Below the pieces are notes generated by a model. That model was not told the origin of the DNA. It saw nothing but the letters and a program-made list of their open reading frames with translations, and ran no database searches. A DNA stretch of 64,000 nt from positions 248,001 through 312,000 of the forward strand of contig JACKOD010000006.1 of assembly GCA_024234505.1 (NCBI GenBank), in the 5' to 3' direction. The DNA is from Hahellaceae bacterium (lineage in GTDB: Bacteria; Pseudomonadota; Gammaproteobacteria; Pseudomonadales; Oleiphilaceae). The translations under genes were made by a program, and so were the position numbers. This document shows positions 9,050 to 18,863 of this stretch, one piece after another; position 1 is the stretch's first letter, and each line of letters begins with the position of its first letter.

Positions 9050-12000
9050 ATGGGCAACAACCATGACTATGTTGCTCTCGACTGGGTTCGAGGGGAGATT
9101 GGAAAAACACTGACACAGGCACGTCACGAGCTGGAAGCTTACGTGGCAACGCCCGATGACGTGTCGAGAATGCGCTTTTGTTTGAACTACATCCACCAGG
9201 TGCACGGCACGCTGCAGATGGTAGAGTTCTATGGCGCGGCGCTGCTGGCTGAAGAAATGGAAAAGCTGGCACTTGCCATGCTTAACCAAAAAGTGGCACA
9301 TGCAAAAGAAGCTCAGGAAGTGCTGATGCAGGCCATTCTGCACCTGCCGAACTATCTTGAGCATCTACAAAGTGGCAACCGCGATTTACCGGTGGTATTG
9401 CTGCCGATTCTGAATGATATTCGCGCCTCTCGTGGCGAAGCGCTCTTATCAGATACCTCCATGTTCAAACCGGACATGACTTCAGCCAGACTCGTAACCT
9501 CTGCCGAAGTGAATGCCCGCCTGCAAGATGAAAAAGTTATTGCCAACCTTCGCAAGTTACGGCAAATGTTTCAGTTTGCGCTTGCTGGTGTCATCAGAAA
9601 CAGTGATGTAGCCAATAATCTTGGCTACATGGATAAAGTATTGGCCCGCCTGGCCAAGCTTTGCCAGCCCAGCGCGCATGGTCAGCTTTGGTGGGTCGCT
9701 CTTGGATTTCTGGAAGCACTGGAAGCCGGTGATATAGAGCTGAGCTCTGCTGTAAAAACTTTGCTACGAAATATCGACAATGAAATCCGTCGATTGATTG
9801 ACGAGCATGTGGATGTTCTCAAGCAACCCATCCCGGAAGACTTGCTTCGCAATCTGCTTTACTACATTGCCAAGTCACCTAATGATTCCAAAATAGTCGA
9901 ACAGATTAAGGCCCGTTATAAGCTGGATCAGGCCCTACCCAGTGATAGCGAGATTTCCCAGGAACGCGCTCGCGTACAAGGCCCTGACCGTGAAGCGATG
10001 GCCTCGGTAGTTGCCGCTATTAACGAAGAATTGGCTCGCCTTAAAGATCAGCTCGACTTATTTGTTCGCGGGGAGTTCAGAGATAATTCAGATCTCGCCG
10101 AACTGCTGCCCGGACTCAAATTAGTGGGCAATACCATGGCTGTTTTGGCTTTGGGCGCACCACGCAAGATTATTCTTGATCAGATTGCCCTCGTCGAGCA
10201 GTTGTCTGCACAGGCAGAACCTGCCGACGACAATCATCTGATGGATATTGCAGGAGCCTTGCTTTATGTAGAAGCAACCCTTTCCGGGCTGGCTGAAGAC
10301 CCGAACAAAAAAGGGGTGGTTTCCGACAAGTTATCCATGATTCCTTCCGAGCAATTGAGTAATGCTCATGATGCCGTATTACGCGAAACGCGTAATGGTC
10401 TGGAACAGGCAAAATCAAGCATCGTCAATTACATTGCGTCACATTGGGATCGCAAGGAAATTGAAGGCGTTCCTGAATTACTCGACGGACTCAGGGGCAG
10501 CCTGCAGATTATTCCGCTTGAAAAAGCTGCGCTCCTGCTACGGGCCTGTGGCCGATTCATCCGGGATCACTTGCTCAAACCGGATAGCACACCGAACTGG
10601 CAGCAACTGGATACGCTAGCCGATGCGATCACCAGTATCGAATATTATCTGGAGCGAATGGCAGATGGTGCCAAAGACAACGATGTCATTCTTCAGGTCG
10701 CTGAAGAGAGCGTGGCCGAACTTGGTTACCCCACCGGCGCGATTGATATCAAACGCACTGTCGCAAGCACGCCTAAAGCGGAAAGCTCACCGTCGGTGAC
10801 GGTTGCCCCCACCGCCAGTGTTGCCCAGACAGCCAAGCATGTCGATCATGAACTGATAGACGAAGAAATCATCGAAATCTTCGTGGAAGAAGCTGAAGAA
10901 GTTATCCATTCGCTGGCTGAAACCTATCCTGCCTATCGCGCCGATCATGACAACCGGGAAGCGCTTAAAGATATACGCCGAGCCTTCCACACAATTAAAG
11001 GAAGCGGAAGACTGGTCGGTGCTGTGACACTGGCTGAATTGTCATGGTCTATCGAAAACATGCTCAATCGGGTCATCGACAACACCATCAAACCATCCGA
11101 TCGCATGCTGGCGTTAATCGAAGATGTGATGGATGTTTTACCCGAACTGATTGATGCATTTAAAAACAATCAAGCCCCAAGAAATGTTACTAACTATATT
11201 GACCGGGCAAATGAATTGGCAGGGGTTCCAAAGTCATCAACAACGACTGCCGAAATAGAGCCTGCAGGTGCATTAGTGGCTACGGAAGTTATGCCTGAAG
11301 CCGAAGCCGAAGCCGAAGCCGAAGCCGAAGCCGAAGCCGAAGCCGAAGCCGAAGCCGAAGCCGAAGCCGAAGCCGAAGCCGAAGCCGAAGCCGAAGCCGA
11401 AGCCGAAGCCGAAGCCGAAGCCGAAGCCGAAGCCGAAGCCGAAGCCGAAGCCGAAGCCGAAGCCGAAGCCGAAGCCGAAGCCGAAGCCGAAGCCGAAGAA
11501 ATTATTATGGCGCCTCTACCCGAAAGCAATGATGCCGGGGAAGACGACCTGATCGACGATGAAATTATCGAAATTTTCCTGGAAGAAGCGGGCGAAGTAT
11601 TAGAGACCATCGACGAGTATCTCCCGCAGTATCTCAATGACCGGGACAACAGCAGCGCATTGACAGAAGTACGGCGTGCATTTCATACCCTCAAGGGTAG
11701 CGGTCGCATGGTCGGAGCTCATGTTGTTGGTGAACTGGCGTGGGCCGTTGAAAACCTTCTGAATCGCGTCATTGACGGCTCTATATTCGTCAACGAGGAT
11801 ATTTGTCAGATTATCGAGAAGGTTGTCAGCCTTCTACCTGACCTGGTCGATGACTTTAAACTCCGTCGCCCCAGCAGCCACGATGTGTCCCAGATATGCC
11901 AGCAGGCAGAATTGCTCTCGAAAGGGGAAATGCTGCTGGCGACGAAGGCCGACACAATACCCGCACAAGAAACGCCTATTGAATATAAAGGGGCTCTTAC

Positions 12001-15000
12001 TTTAGAGGATCTGGATGATGAAGATGCTCTGAAACTGGATCCTGATTTACTCGAAATATTCAAAAGTGAAACAGAAAGCCACCTTCAAGCGATTGATGAG
12101 TTTGTGGCTGACGCCGAACAAAATGGTAACAACGAGTTTACCGACGCTATATCCAGAGCACTACACACACTAAAAGGCAGTGCCAATACCGCACACATTA
12201 ACCCGATTGCACAGGTGGCAGTACCTCTTGAGAAATTCGTAAAAGAAGCCCGAGCCAGAAACCTGCCTGCAAATGAAGGAATCATTGCCAAACTCGCTGA
12301 GGCTTCACGCTTTATTCGGGAAGGCATTGATCAGCTTGATACTGCTCATCCTCAGGATTCACTGAACGGTATTGATACGTTCCTGGAGGATCTCAACGAC
12401 TTAAGCAAAGAGACCTTTGATCAACCGATCACTGTTGATGCCGGGCGCGTAAAAACTGACCCTCAGGTGGTGAATATATTCCTGACCGAAGGACTCGATA
12501 TCCTGCTGGATGCAGATACTATTCTCAACGAGTGGAGTTCCCATGCCATTGACGGCTCGCAACTCGAACGGCTTGCGGGCGAACTGAAGACGCTTGCTCA
12601 TGGCGCTCGTCTGGCCAATCTTGATGACATCGCAGAATTGAGTGACGTTCTCGAACAGGCCTATTCCAAGGTATCACCTGATTTCCAGCCAGAGCCGTCG
12701 TTTTTAGAGCAAGTAAAGCAAGGTCATGAAGTATTGCTCAGCATGATGGATCAAATAGCCGCCGGGCTGGCAACTCAGCCAGACAACCAGTTATTGGCTG
12801 CGCTGGGTAACCGGGTGGCAGAGCTGTCGGCGAGGCAGGAAGAAGCTCCCGCCGCACCAATGCCGCAGGAAGAAGAACCGGATTTCAGCGATGAACTCGC
12901 GACACTGGATCAGGAACTGGGCTCGTTTGAGGATGACGGTCATTTACATGAGTCCTTATCTGACGAAGTTACGGCAAATGCACCTTTGTCCTTTAAGACC
13001 GAGGAACTGCTTGATCCGGAATTAGTAGAAATATTTCTGGAAGAAGCCAGCGACATTATTGATAACAGTGCAGAACTTCTCCAGCAGTGGACCGAAGCGC
13101 AATCAGACAAAGACCTGCTACTGCAACTACAAAGAGAACTTCATACGCTCAAAGGTGGCGCGCGTTTAGCGGAGCTGTCCTCTATTGGTGATCTGGCCCA
13201 CGAACTGGAATATCTGTTTGAAGGTTTGGCGGATGGCCGCTATCAGCCGTCGTCCTCTTTAACTGACCTGATCTTGCAGTGTCATGACCGACTCGCCAGC
13301 ATGGTTGATGAGGTACGGGCTATTCAACCTTGTACTGCCGCACCGGAATTGATTGAAAGCATTCAGGCCTATATGCGTGGCACGGCCAAGTTGCCTGAAG
13401 ACGATGCCGCAGATCTGTCCGAGCTCGTATCAGACCATCTGGCAATAAATGAAGATGCCGACACCGTACTTCCGGTCAGCGATTCCGAGCAGGTTAATGC
13501 GCCGGAAGCAGAGTCCGTGCTCCTCGATCTGGATCCCGAATTGGCTGAAATCTTCCTGGAAGAAGCCAATGATATTATCGACACAAGTGGTGAATTATTA
13601 CATCACTGGCAGCAAGCCCCCGAGCAGCAAGATCTGGTCGCGCAATTGCAAAGAGAATTGCACACGCTGAAAGGCGGCGCACGTATGGCTGAAATCGCGC
13701 CCATCGGCGATCTCGCCCACGAAATGGAAAATCTGTTTGAGCGCATTACTGAAGGTCGCCTCGTTGCGGATTCCAGACACATTGAGCTGGCCTTAAAGTG
13801 TCATGATCGGCTGGCAAATATGGTCGAAAGTGTCACACAGGATATGCACTGCCTGCCTGCGGGCGATCTCGTCAAAGAACTCCAGAATCTGCTCAGCGCA
13901 GGAGATGAAACAACTGCGCTGCCGATACTTCAGTCTTCATCAGCGGATGTCGAGGCAGAGGAAACTGAGGAAGCAATGTCTTTCGACATAGAACCTCAGG
14001 ATCTCGATAGTTACACTGAAGACTTAACTGATGCTACGGATGAATTGGCCGCGTTACTCACTGATGAATCCGAAGAAGCAGACGATGCCGTCACGTTGGG
14101 AGAGGATTCTGATTTCACCATTGATGATGCCCTGCTGACTGATGACGAGGAACAACCTGAGCTGCTCGAAGTAGAAGAGAATCCTTTCGAAGGCTTACTC
14201 GACGAGGAGTTGCTGGAAGTAACCGAATTTGAAGCCGAAGCCGAAGCCGAAGCCGAAGCCGAAGCCGAAGAATTGTCTGCCACACCCGTACTAATGTCTG
14301 CCTACGGAGAAGAATTAGACCCCGAATTAGTCGAAATATTTCTCGAAGAAGCACACGACATTGTCGACAATACCGCCAATTTGCTACAAAACTGGCTGCA
14401 GGATATCGACGATACCAGCAATGTAGCCGAGCTACAGCGTGACCTGCATACCCTGAAAGGGGGCGCACGAATGGCCGAAATCACTCCGCTGGGTGACTTG
14501 GCTCATGAGCTGGAAAACCTGTTCGAAGGGATTGTTGAAGGTCGTTATCAGGCAGATGCTTCGATTGCCGCGCTCATGCTCAACTGCCATGACCGGCTCG
14601 CCATCATGGTGGAAAAAATCGCCGCAGGTGAGCCGCTTCCTTCCGGTAACGATTTGATTGCAGAAATTCAGCAGTATGCCTCGGGCACGGCTGAATCAGA
14701 GTTAACATCAGATATCGGGACCAATGAAGAGACGATTGCAGCAACTACCGGGGAAGAACTCCTGGCAAGTGATGAAGTCAGTGAACTCGCTGAGCCGGAG
14801 GCAGACATTGCTCTGCCAGAGATTGAGATTGGCGAGACGGACATCCGGTCGCAAGAAGCTGAAGCAGAAAAACTGGAAGAGTTTGATCAGGATCTGCTGG
14901 GCATCTTTATTGATGAAGCCCGTGATATTCATGAGGCGTTAAGGGATAACACCGAATTCTGGCGTGAAGATCCGGCCTCACTGAAAGGTGTCGATGCGTT

Positions 15001-17725
15001 ACAGCGTGAACTACACACGCTCAAAGGCGGCGCACGATTGGCGGACATTGATACCATTGGCGATCTCGCCGAAGCCATGTATGACACATTGGAAGCAGTC
15101 TCGCTAGGTGAGCTGGTCGCTGATATGCGCATGATTGATGGCGTATCCGAGTGTGTTACTCGCCTTGAGCAGATGTTGAATGCATTGGAAACGCAGAGCA
15201 CCAAGATCTCGGCGCTGGAAGTTATTAATAAGCTGAATCAGATACGTAAAAACGCTGTTCAGGCAACCGTGACAAAACCTGAAATTTCCGAATCTGCAGA
15301 GTTTGGCATCACAACACCAGAAGTCGTGGCCGAGGAATCCCCGGCAGAAGTGTCTGCTGAAGATGATAGCGGTATTTTCGGAGAAGGACTTGATCCGGAA
15401 GTTCTGGAAATATTCCTTGATGAAGCCAAAGAGCTCATGGAAACGCTCGACAATCAGATTGCTGACTGGAGCAAAGATGTCGGCAACCAGAACTTCAACA
15501 GGGAATTGCAAAGAACTTTGCACACGCTGAAAGGCGGGGCTCGACTCGCCGATCTCGAAAAACTGGGGGACGAAAGCCACAACCTGGAAACACTGCTGGT
15601 CAGTGCGGCTCAGAAGAATCAACCCTTCGAGGGCGAACTCAAACTGACCGTATTTGCACATCAGGAAGTACTGCAAAAGCTGGTTGACGATGTCAATGCA
15701 GCCTATATGCGAATGCTTTCCGGAACGCCTGCGACTCCGGTCGCGCCGAAGGAGCCCGAGCCCAAAGCGCCGTCTGTCGCACCGAAACCCGTCGTCGAAT
15801 CCAAACCTGCCGAGGTCGTCGCGGCCAAGCCGGCTGTTCAGCCACCTAAGGCTAAAAAGCCCAATATTAAAGCGCGTCAGGCAGCTAAAGCGGCACAACA
15901 GGAGAGCATCCGCGTTCCGGCCCCCCTGCTTGACGATCTGGTGAATCTGGCAGGGGAAACCAGTATTACGCGTGGTCGCCTTGAACAGCACATCAGTGAT
16001 TTCAGCTTTACGCTGGATGAAATGGCCGCCACCATTGAGCGTTTACGCGAGCAGTTACGCCGGATGGACATGGAGACTGAGGCGCAGGTACTGTTCAGAA
16101 CCGAGCGCCAAACAGGACCTGATTACACAGACTTCGACCCGCTGGAAATGGATCGCTATTCATCCATTCAACAACTGTCCAGAGCACTCACCGAAAGTAG
16201 CTCAGACTTGATGGATTTGCGCGACACCATGTCGGACAAGGTGCGGGATACCGAAACATTGCTTTTGCAACAGTCCCGGATTAACACCGAACTGCAGGAA
16301 GGTCTGATGAAGACCCGAATGATCCCGTTCTCGTCCATGGTCCCCAGATTACGCCGGATTGTTCGTCAGATCAGCGGAGAACTGCAGAAGAAAGTCGAGT
16401 TTGACGTACACAATGCCGAAGGTGAAATGGATCGGACCGTTCTCGAACGGATGATCGCACCACTGGAACATATGTTACGAAATGCGCTTGATCACGGAAT
16501 CGAAAGTGCCGACAAGCGACGTGCGTCTGGAAAACCTGAAACGGGAACCATCGAGCTCTCACTGCAACGTGAAGGTGGAGATATCGTTCTGAGAATGGCG
16601 GATGATGGTGGCGGTATTCCAGTCAAAGTCATCAAGGAAAAGGCCATTAAGCAAGGCCTGTTGCCAGCGGATGCGGATTTGCCGGATGCAGAAATTCTGC
16701 AGTTCATCATGATGCCCGGATTTAGTACTGCCCAGAAAGTCACGCAGATTTCTGGTCGGGGTGTGGGTATGGACGTGGTGGCCAGCGAGATCAAGCAGCT
16801 CGGAGGAACCATCGCCATCGATTCGGTTGTCGGCAAAGGAACCACCTTTATTGTCCGCCTGCCCTTTACGGTTTCCGTAAACCGGGCGCTGATGGTCAAT
16901 ACCGGTGAAGACTTCTATGCCATACCTCTCAACACGATCGAGGGTATCGTGCGAGTCAGCACTTATGAGCTTGAAGAATATTACAAGCCCGATGCACCGC
17001 TTTACGAGTATGCCGGCCAGAAATACAAGTTGCAGTATCTGGGCAACCTGATGCATAGCGAGCACAAACCAAAGTTGCAGGGCCAACCGCTTCCGTTACC
17101 TGTCATACTGGTTCGGGGGGCGGAGCATCCCATGGCACTTCAGGTGGACAGCCTGATGGGAAGCCGCGAAATTGTTGTTAAGAGCTTGGGATTACAGTTT
17201 TCGAATGTCCCCGGCGTTTCTGGCGCAACGATTCTGGGTGATGGTAGCGTGGTCGTTATTTTGGACTTACCCGCGATGATTCGTGCGGATATATCCAGTC
17301 AGGCTGCCGAGAAAGGTCTGGTTATTGAAGAGAAGGCACGACCTACGATTGATCGCGCCAAACTCGTGATGGTGGTGGATGATTCGGTCACCGTGCGTAA
17401 GGTAACCACCCGTTTGCTGGAACGGAATGGAATGGAAGTCATCACCGCGAAAGACGGGGTAGATGCCATTGCACAGCTGCAGGATCACAAACCGGACATT
17501 ATGTTGCTGGATATTGAAATGCCCAGGATGGATGGTTTCGAGGTTGCGAGTCTGGTACGTCACGACGAGAGTTTACGCGACGTACCTATTATTATGATCA
17601 CGTCGCGGACCGGGAAGAAGCACCGTGACAGGGCCATGTCGATTGGTGTCAACGAATATCTCGGCAAGCCATTCCAGGAGAAGGAGCTGCTTAGCACGAT
17701 AGAGAAACTGACCGGAAGAAGTTGA
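9050..17725 (+). CDS. chpA: Chemotaxis histidine kinase ChpA, with multiple Hpt domains and C-terminal receiver
   Basis: Central kinase of the Pil-Chp pathway (2891 residues; P. aeruginosa ChpA is about 2470). The start is the ATG at 9050 (MGNNHDYVALDWV), preceded by GGAG and matching the family N-terminus; an ATG at 9035 adds five residues. Order: FimL-like helical region (about 1-560); Hpt domains with phospho-His at about 647, 879, 1039, 1365, 1538, 1800, 1989 and 2158, in H-T-(L/I)-K-G-(S/G) contexts; a degenerate unit at about 1180, where His is replaced by Lys (LKTLAHGARL); CheA dimerisation (about 2285-2420, LLDDLVNLAGE); an HATPase (about 2470-2610, MLRNALDHGIES and MADDGGGIP); CheW-like (about 2615-2750); REC with D2821. 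Glu-Ala tracts lie at 750-815 and 1728-1739. chpB begins after a single base. Confidence 0.95.
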   Translation: MGNNHDYVALDWVRGEIGKTLTQARHELEAYVATPDDVSRMRFCLNYIHQVHGTLQMVEFYGAALLAEEMEKLALAMLNQKVAHAKEAQEVLMQAILHLPNYLEHLQSGNRDLPVVLLPILNDIRASRGEALLSDTSMFKPDMTSARLVTSAEVNARLQDEKVIANLRKLRQMFQFALAGVIRNSDVANNLGYMDKVLARLAKLCQPSAHGQLWWVALGFLEALEAGDIELSSAVKTLLRNIDNEIRRLIDEHVDVLKQPIPEDLLRNLLYYIAKSPNDSKIVEQIKARYKLDQALPSDSEISQERARVQGPDREAMASVVAAINEELARLKDQLDLFVRGEFRDNSDLAELLPGLKLVGNTMAVLALGAPRKIILDQIALVEQLSAQAEPADDNHLMDIAGALLYVEATLSGLAEDPNKKGVVSDKLSMIPSEQLSNAHDAVLRETRNGLEQAKSSIVNYIASHWDRKEIEGVPELLDGLRGSLQIIPLEKAALLLRACGRFIRDHLLKPDSTPNWQQLDTLADAITSIEYYLERMADGAKDNDVILQVAEESVAELGYPTGAIDIKRTVASTPKAESSPSVTVAPTASVAQTAKHVDHELIDEEIIEIFVEEAEEVIHSLAETYPAYRADHDNREALKDIRRAFHTIKGSGRLVGAVTLAELSWSIENMLNRVIDNTIKPSDRMLALIEDVMDVLPELIDAFKNNQAPRNVTNYIDRANELAGVPKSSTTTAEIEPAGALVATEVMPEAEAEAEAEAEAEAEAEAEAEAEAEAEAEAEAEAEAEAEAEAEAEAEAEAEAEAEAEAEAEAEAEAEEIIMAPLPESNDAGEDDLIDDEIIEIFLEEAGEVLETIDEYLPQYLNDRDNSSALTEVRRAFHTLKGSGRMVGAHVVGELAWAVENLLNRVIDGSIFVNEDICQIIEKVVSLLPDLVDDFKLRRPSSHDVSQICQQAELLSKGEMLLATKADTIPAQETPIEYKGALTLEDLDDEDALKLDPDLLEIFKSETESHLQAIDEFVADAEQNGNNEFTDAISRALHTLKGSANTAHINPIAQVAVPLEKFVKEARARNLPANEGIIAKLAEASRFIREGIDQLDTAHPQDSLNGIDTFLEDLNDLSKETFDQPITVDAGRVKTDPQVVNIFLTEGLDILLDADTILNEWSSHAIDGSQLERLAGELKTLAHGARLANLDDIAELSDVLEQAYSKVSPDFQPEPSFLEQVKQGHEVLLSMMDQIAAGLATQPDNQLLAALGNRVAELSARQEEAPAAPMPQEEEPDFSDELATLDQELGSFEDDGHLHESLSDEVTANAPLSFKTEELLDPELVEIFLEEASDIIDNSAELLQQWTEAQSDKDLLLQLQRELHTLKGGARLAELSSIGDLAHELEYLFEGLADGRYQPSSSLTDLILQCHDRLASMVDEVRAIQPCTAAPELIESIQAYMRGTAKLPEDDAADLSELVSDHLAINEDADTVLPVSDSEQVNAPEAESVLLDLDPELAEIFLEEANDIIDTSGELLHHWQQAPEQQDLVAQLQRELHTLKGGARMAEIAPIGDLAHEMENLFERITEGRLVADSRHIELALKCHDRLANMVESVTQDMHCLPAGDLVKELQNLLSAGDETTALPILQSSSADVEAEETEEAMSFDIEPQDLDSYTEDLTDATDELAALLTDESEEADDAVTLGEDSDFTIDDALLTDDEEQPELLEVEENPFEGLLDEELLEVTEFEAEAEAEAEAEAEELSATPVLMSAYGEELDPELVEIFLEEAHDIVDNTANLLQNWLQDIDDTSNVAELQRDLHTLKGGARMAEITPLGDLAHELENLFEGIVEGRYQADASIAALMLNCHDRLAIMVEKIAAGEPLPSGNDLIAEIQQYASGTAESELTSDIGTNEETIAATTGEELLASDEVSELAEPEADIALPEIEIGETDIRSQEAEAEKLEEFDQDLLGIFIDEARDIHEALRDNTEFWREDPASLKGVDALQRELHTLKGGARLADIDTIGDLAEAMYDTLEAVSLGELVADMRMIDGVSECVTRLEQMLNALETQSTKISALEVINKLNQIRKNAVQATVTKPEISESAEFGITTPEVVAEESPAEVSAEDDSGIFGEGLDPEVLEIFLDEAKELMETLDNQIADWSKDVGNQNFNRELQRTLHTLKGGARLADLEKLGDESHNLETLLVSAAQKNQPFEGELKLTVFAHQEVLQKLVDDVNAAYMRMLSGTPATPVAPKEPEPKAPSVAPKPVVESKPAEVVAAKPAVQPPKAKKPNIKARQAAKAAQQESIRVPAPLLDDLVNLAGETSITRGRLEQHISDFSFTLDEMAATIERLREQLRRMDMETEAQVLFRTERQTGPDYTDFDPLEMDRYSSIQQLSRALTESSSDLMDLRDTMSDKVRDTETLLLQQSRINTELQEGLMKTRMIPFSSMVPRLRRIVRQISGELQKKVEFDVHNAEGEMDRTVLERMIAPLEHMLRNALDHGIESADKRRASGKPETGTIELSLQREGGDIVLRMADDGGGIPVKVIKEKAIKQGLLPADADLPDAEILQFIMMPGFSTAQKVTQISGRGVGMDVVASEIKQLGGTIAIDSVVGKGTTFIVRLPFTVSVNRALMVNTGEDFYAIPLNTIEGIVRVSTYELEEYYKPDAPLYEYAGQKYKLQYLGNLMHSEHKPKLQGQPLPLPVILVRGAEHPMALQVDSLMGSREIVVKSLGLQFSNVPGVSGATILGDGSVVVILDLPAMIRADISSQAAEKGLVIEEKARPTIDRAKLVMVVDDSVTVRKVTTRLLERNGMEVITAKDGVDAIAQLQDHKPDIMLLDIEMPRMDGFEVASLVRHDESLRDVPIIMITSRTGKKHRDRAMSIGVNEYLGKPFQEKELLSTIEKLTGRS
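11297..11494 (+). repeat. Perfect (GAAGCC)33 hexanucleotide tandem repeat inside chpA
   Basis: 198 bp of uninterrupted GAAGCC units encode 33 consecutive Glu-Ala dipeptides between the first and second Hpt domains of ChpA. The unit is two codons, so gain or loss of copies changes linker length without a frameshift. The lack of third-position divergence points to recent expansion by slippage. An assembly artefact is possible, because short reads cannot span such a tract. Confidence 0.97.
14231..14266 (+). repeat. (GAAGCC)6 hexanucleotide repeat inside chpA
   Basis: Six perfect GAAGCC units encode Glu-Ala x6 in the acidic linker before the seventh canonical Hpt site. The unit and codons are the same as in the 33-copy tract about 2.7 kb upstream, so the two could recombine or share an origin by local duplication. 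Confidence 0.95.
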
Positions 17726-17726
17726 T

Positions 17727-18770
17727 ATGCGGCCAAGGCCATCGGTGGGAATAATTAGTGACAGCCCGCTGCAGCGCCATCATTTGCAGGCTGCGCTGAC
17801 TGCCTACGGGCTAAAGCCGGCCGTCAACTGTGATCCGGGCAGATTCAGCACCCTTGCAGACGAACTTAAAGAGTCAATTAGCTGTTGGGTGCTTGAGCTC
17901 GAAAACGAAGATGCCTGGCAGGACTTTATTGACGACCTGGTCGAAACAAGTGAGGCTCCCATTCTGTTTGGATTAGGCACGGCTCCCCAGCGCCATAGCG
18001 AAGAATATCCTCGCTGGGAGCGGCGGCTCTTTACCAAGCTCAGTGAAGAAGTGGGCATTCTGGAAATGCTGGATTCCGAGGAGTCCTTGCAAGCGCTGGA
18101 TTCGAGCCTTCCGCATCCCCCTTTGCCCTTGCCAGATATCATCCAGAAAACACGACATAAAGCGAGTACGGGTGCAGAATCACTGGAACGCATCTGGATT
18201 CTGGCGGCGTCGTTAGGAGGGCCCGCAGCCGTTAAGGAATTTCTGGACGAGTTACCGAAAGGTTTACCGGTCAGCTTTATTTACGCCCAGCATATTGATG
18301 CCAATTTTTCGAGTGTGCTGGCCCGTGTGCTGGCCCGCCATTCGACGTTCAGTCTTAAAGAAGCGCAAGTGGGTGATATTCCCTGTTATGGTGAAGTATT
18401 AATGGTGCCGGTTGATCGGGAAATGGTCTTCGGTGAGCAGGGGGACGTTCAGTTTAAAGACACGCCCTGGCCCGGCCCTTATGGACCCTCTATCGACCAG
18501 GTCATGCTCAATGTAGCCAATTACTTTGGCGACCGCTGTGGTGTCATTGTATTCAGTGGTATGGGAAATGATGGTGCCATTGCGGCGCCTTTGTTAAAAG
18601 CCTATGGCTGCGAGGTGTGGGTTCAAAGTTCCGACAGCTGTGCCAACAGCTCAATGCCCGATTCGGTAGAAGCAACCGGGGTGGCCAGCTATACAGGAAC
18701 GCCCCGACAAATGGCAGCCCATTTGGTGAAGGAAATTGAACGTGCTGAATCCAGGCATTCAGCAAATTAA
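17727..18770 (+). CDS. chpB: CheB-type protein-glutamate methylesterase ChpB
   Basis: Would remove methyl groups from PilJ (347 residues). The C-terminal CheB domain (about 155-340) shows the catalytic triad contexts AASLGGP (Ser), YAQHIDANFSS (His) and GMGNDGA (Asp). The N-terminal about 120 residues resemble a receiver in length and start (VGIISDSPLQRHHL), but the acidic pair is SD and no phospho-acceptor Asp is evident (CWVLELENEDAW), so control by phosphorylation like that of classic CheB is unlikely. It starts one base after the chpA stop, implying translational coupling. Confidence 0.9.
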   Translation: MRPRPSVGIISDSPLQRHHLQAALTAYGLKPAVNCDPGRFSTLADELKESISCWVLELENEDAWQDFIDDLVETSEAPILFGLGTAPQRHSEEYPRWERRLFTKLSEEVGILEMLDSEESLQALDSSLPHPPLPLPDIIQKTRHKASTGAESLERIWILAASLGGPAAVKEFLDELPKGLPVSFIYAQHIDANFSSVLARVLARHSTFSLKEAQVGDIPCYGEVLMVPVDREMVFGEQGDVQFKDTPWPGPYGPSIDQVMLNVANYFGDRCGVIVFSGMGNDGAIAAPLLKAYGCEVWVQSSDSCANSSMPDSVEATGVASYTGTPRQMAAHLVKEIERAESRHSAN

Positions 18771-18863
18771 TAATTAATGCGTGTATACGTGCCAACAAAT
18801 CTCCGGACGTCTCGCCGGAATGGATCAACACAGGGATTATGGTTCCCTAAAGGTTATAAGACT

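Noticed and set aside
11194..11649. Minus-strand frame of 151 codons rich in Ser-Ala inside chpA
   Set aside because: It is the antisense reading of the GAAGCC tract; open only because the repeat has no stops in that frame. chpA is clearly the real gene.
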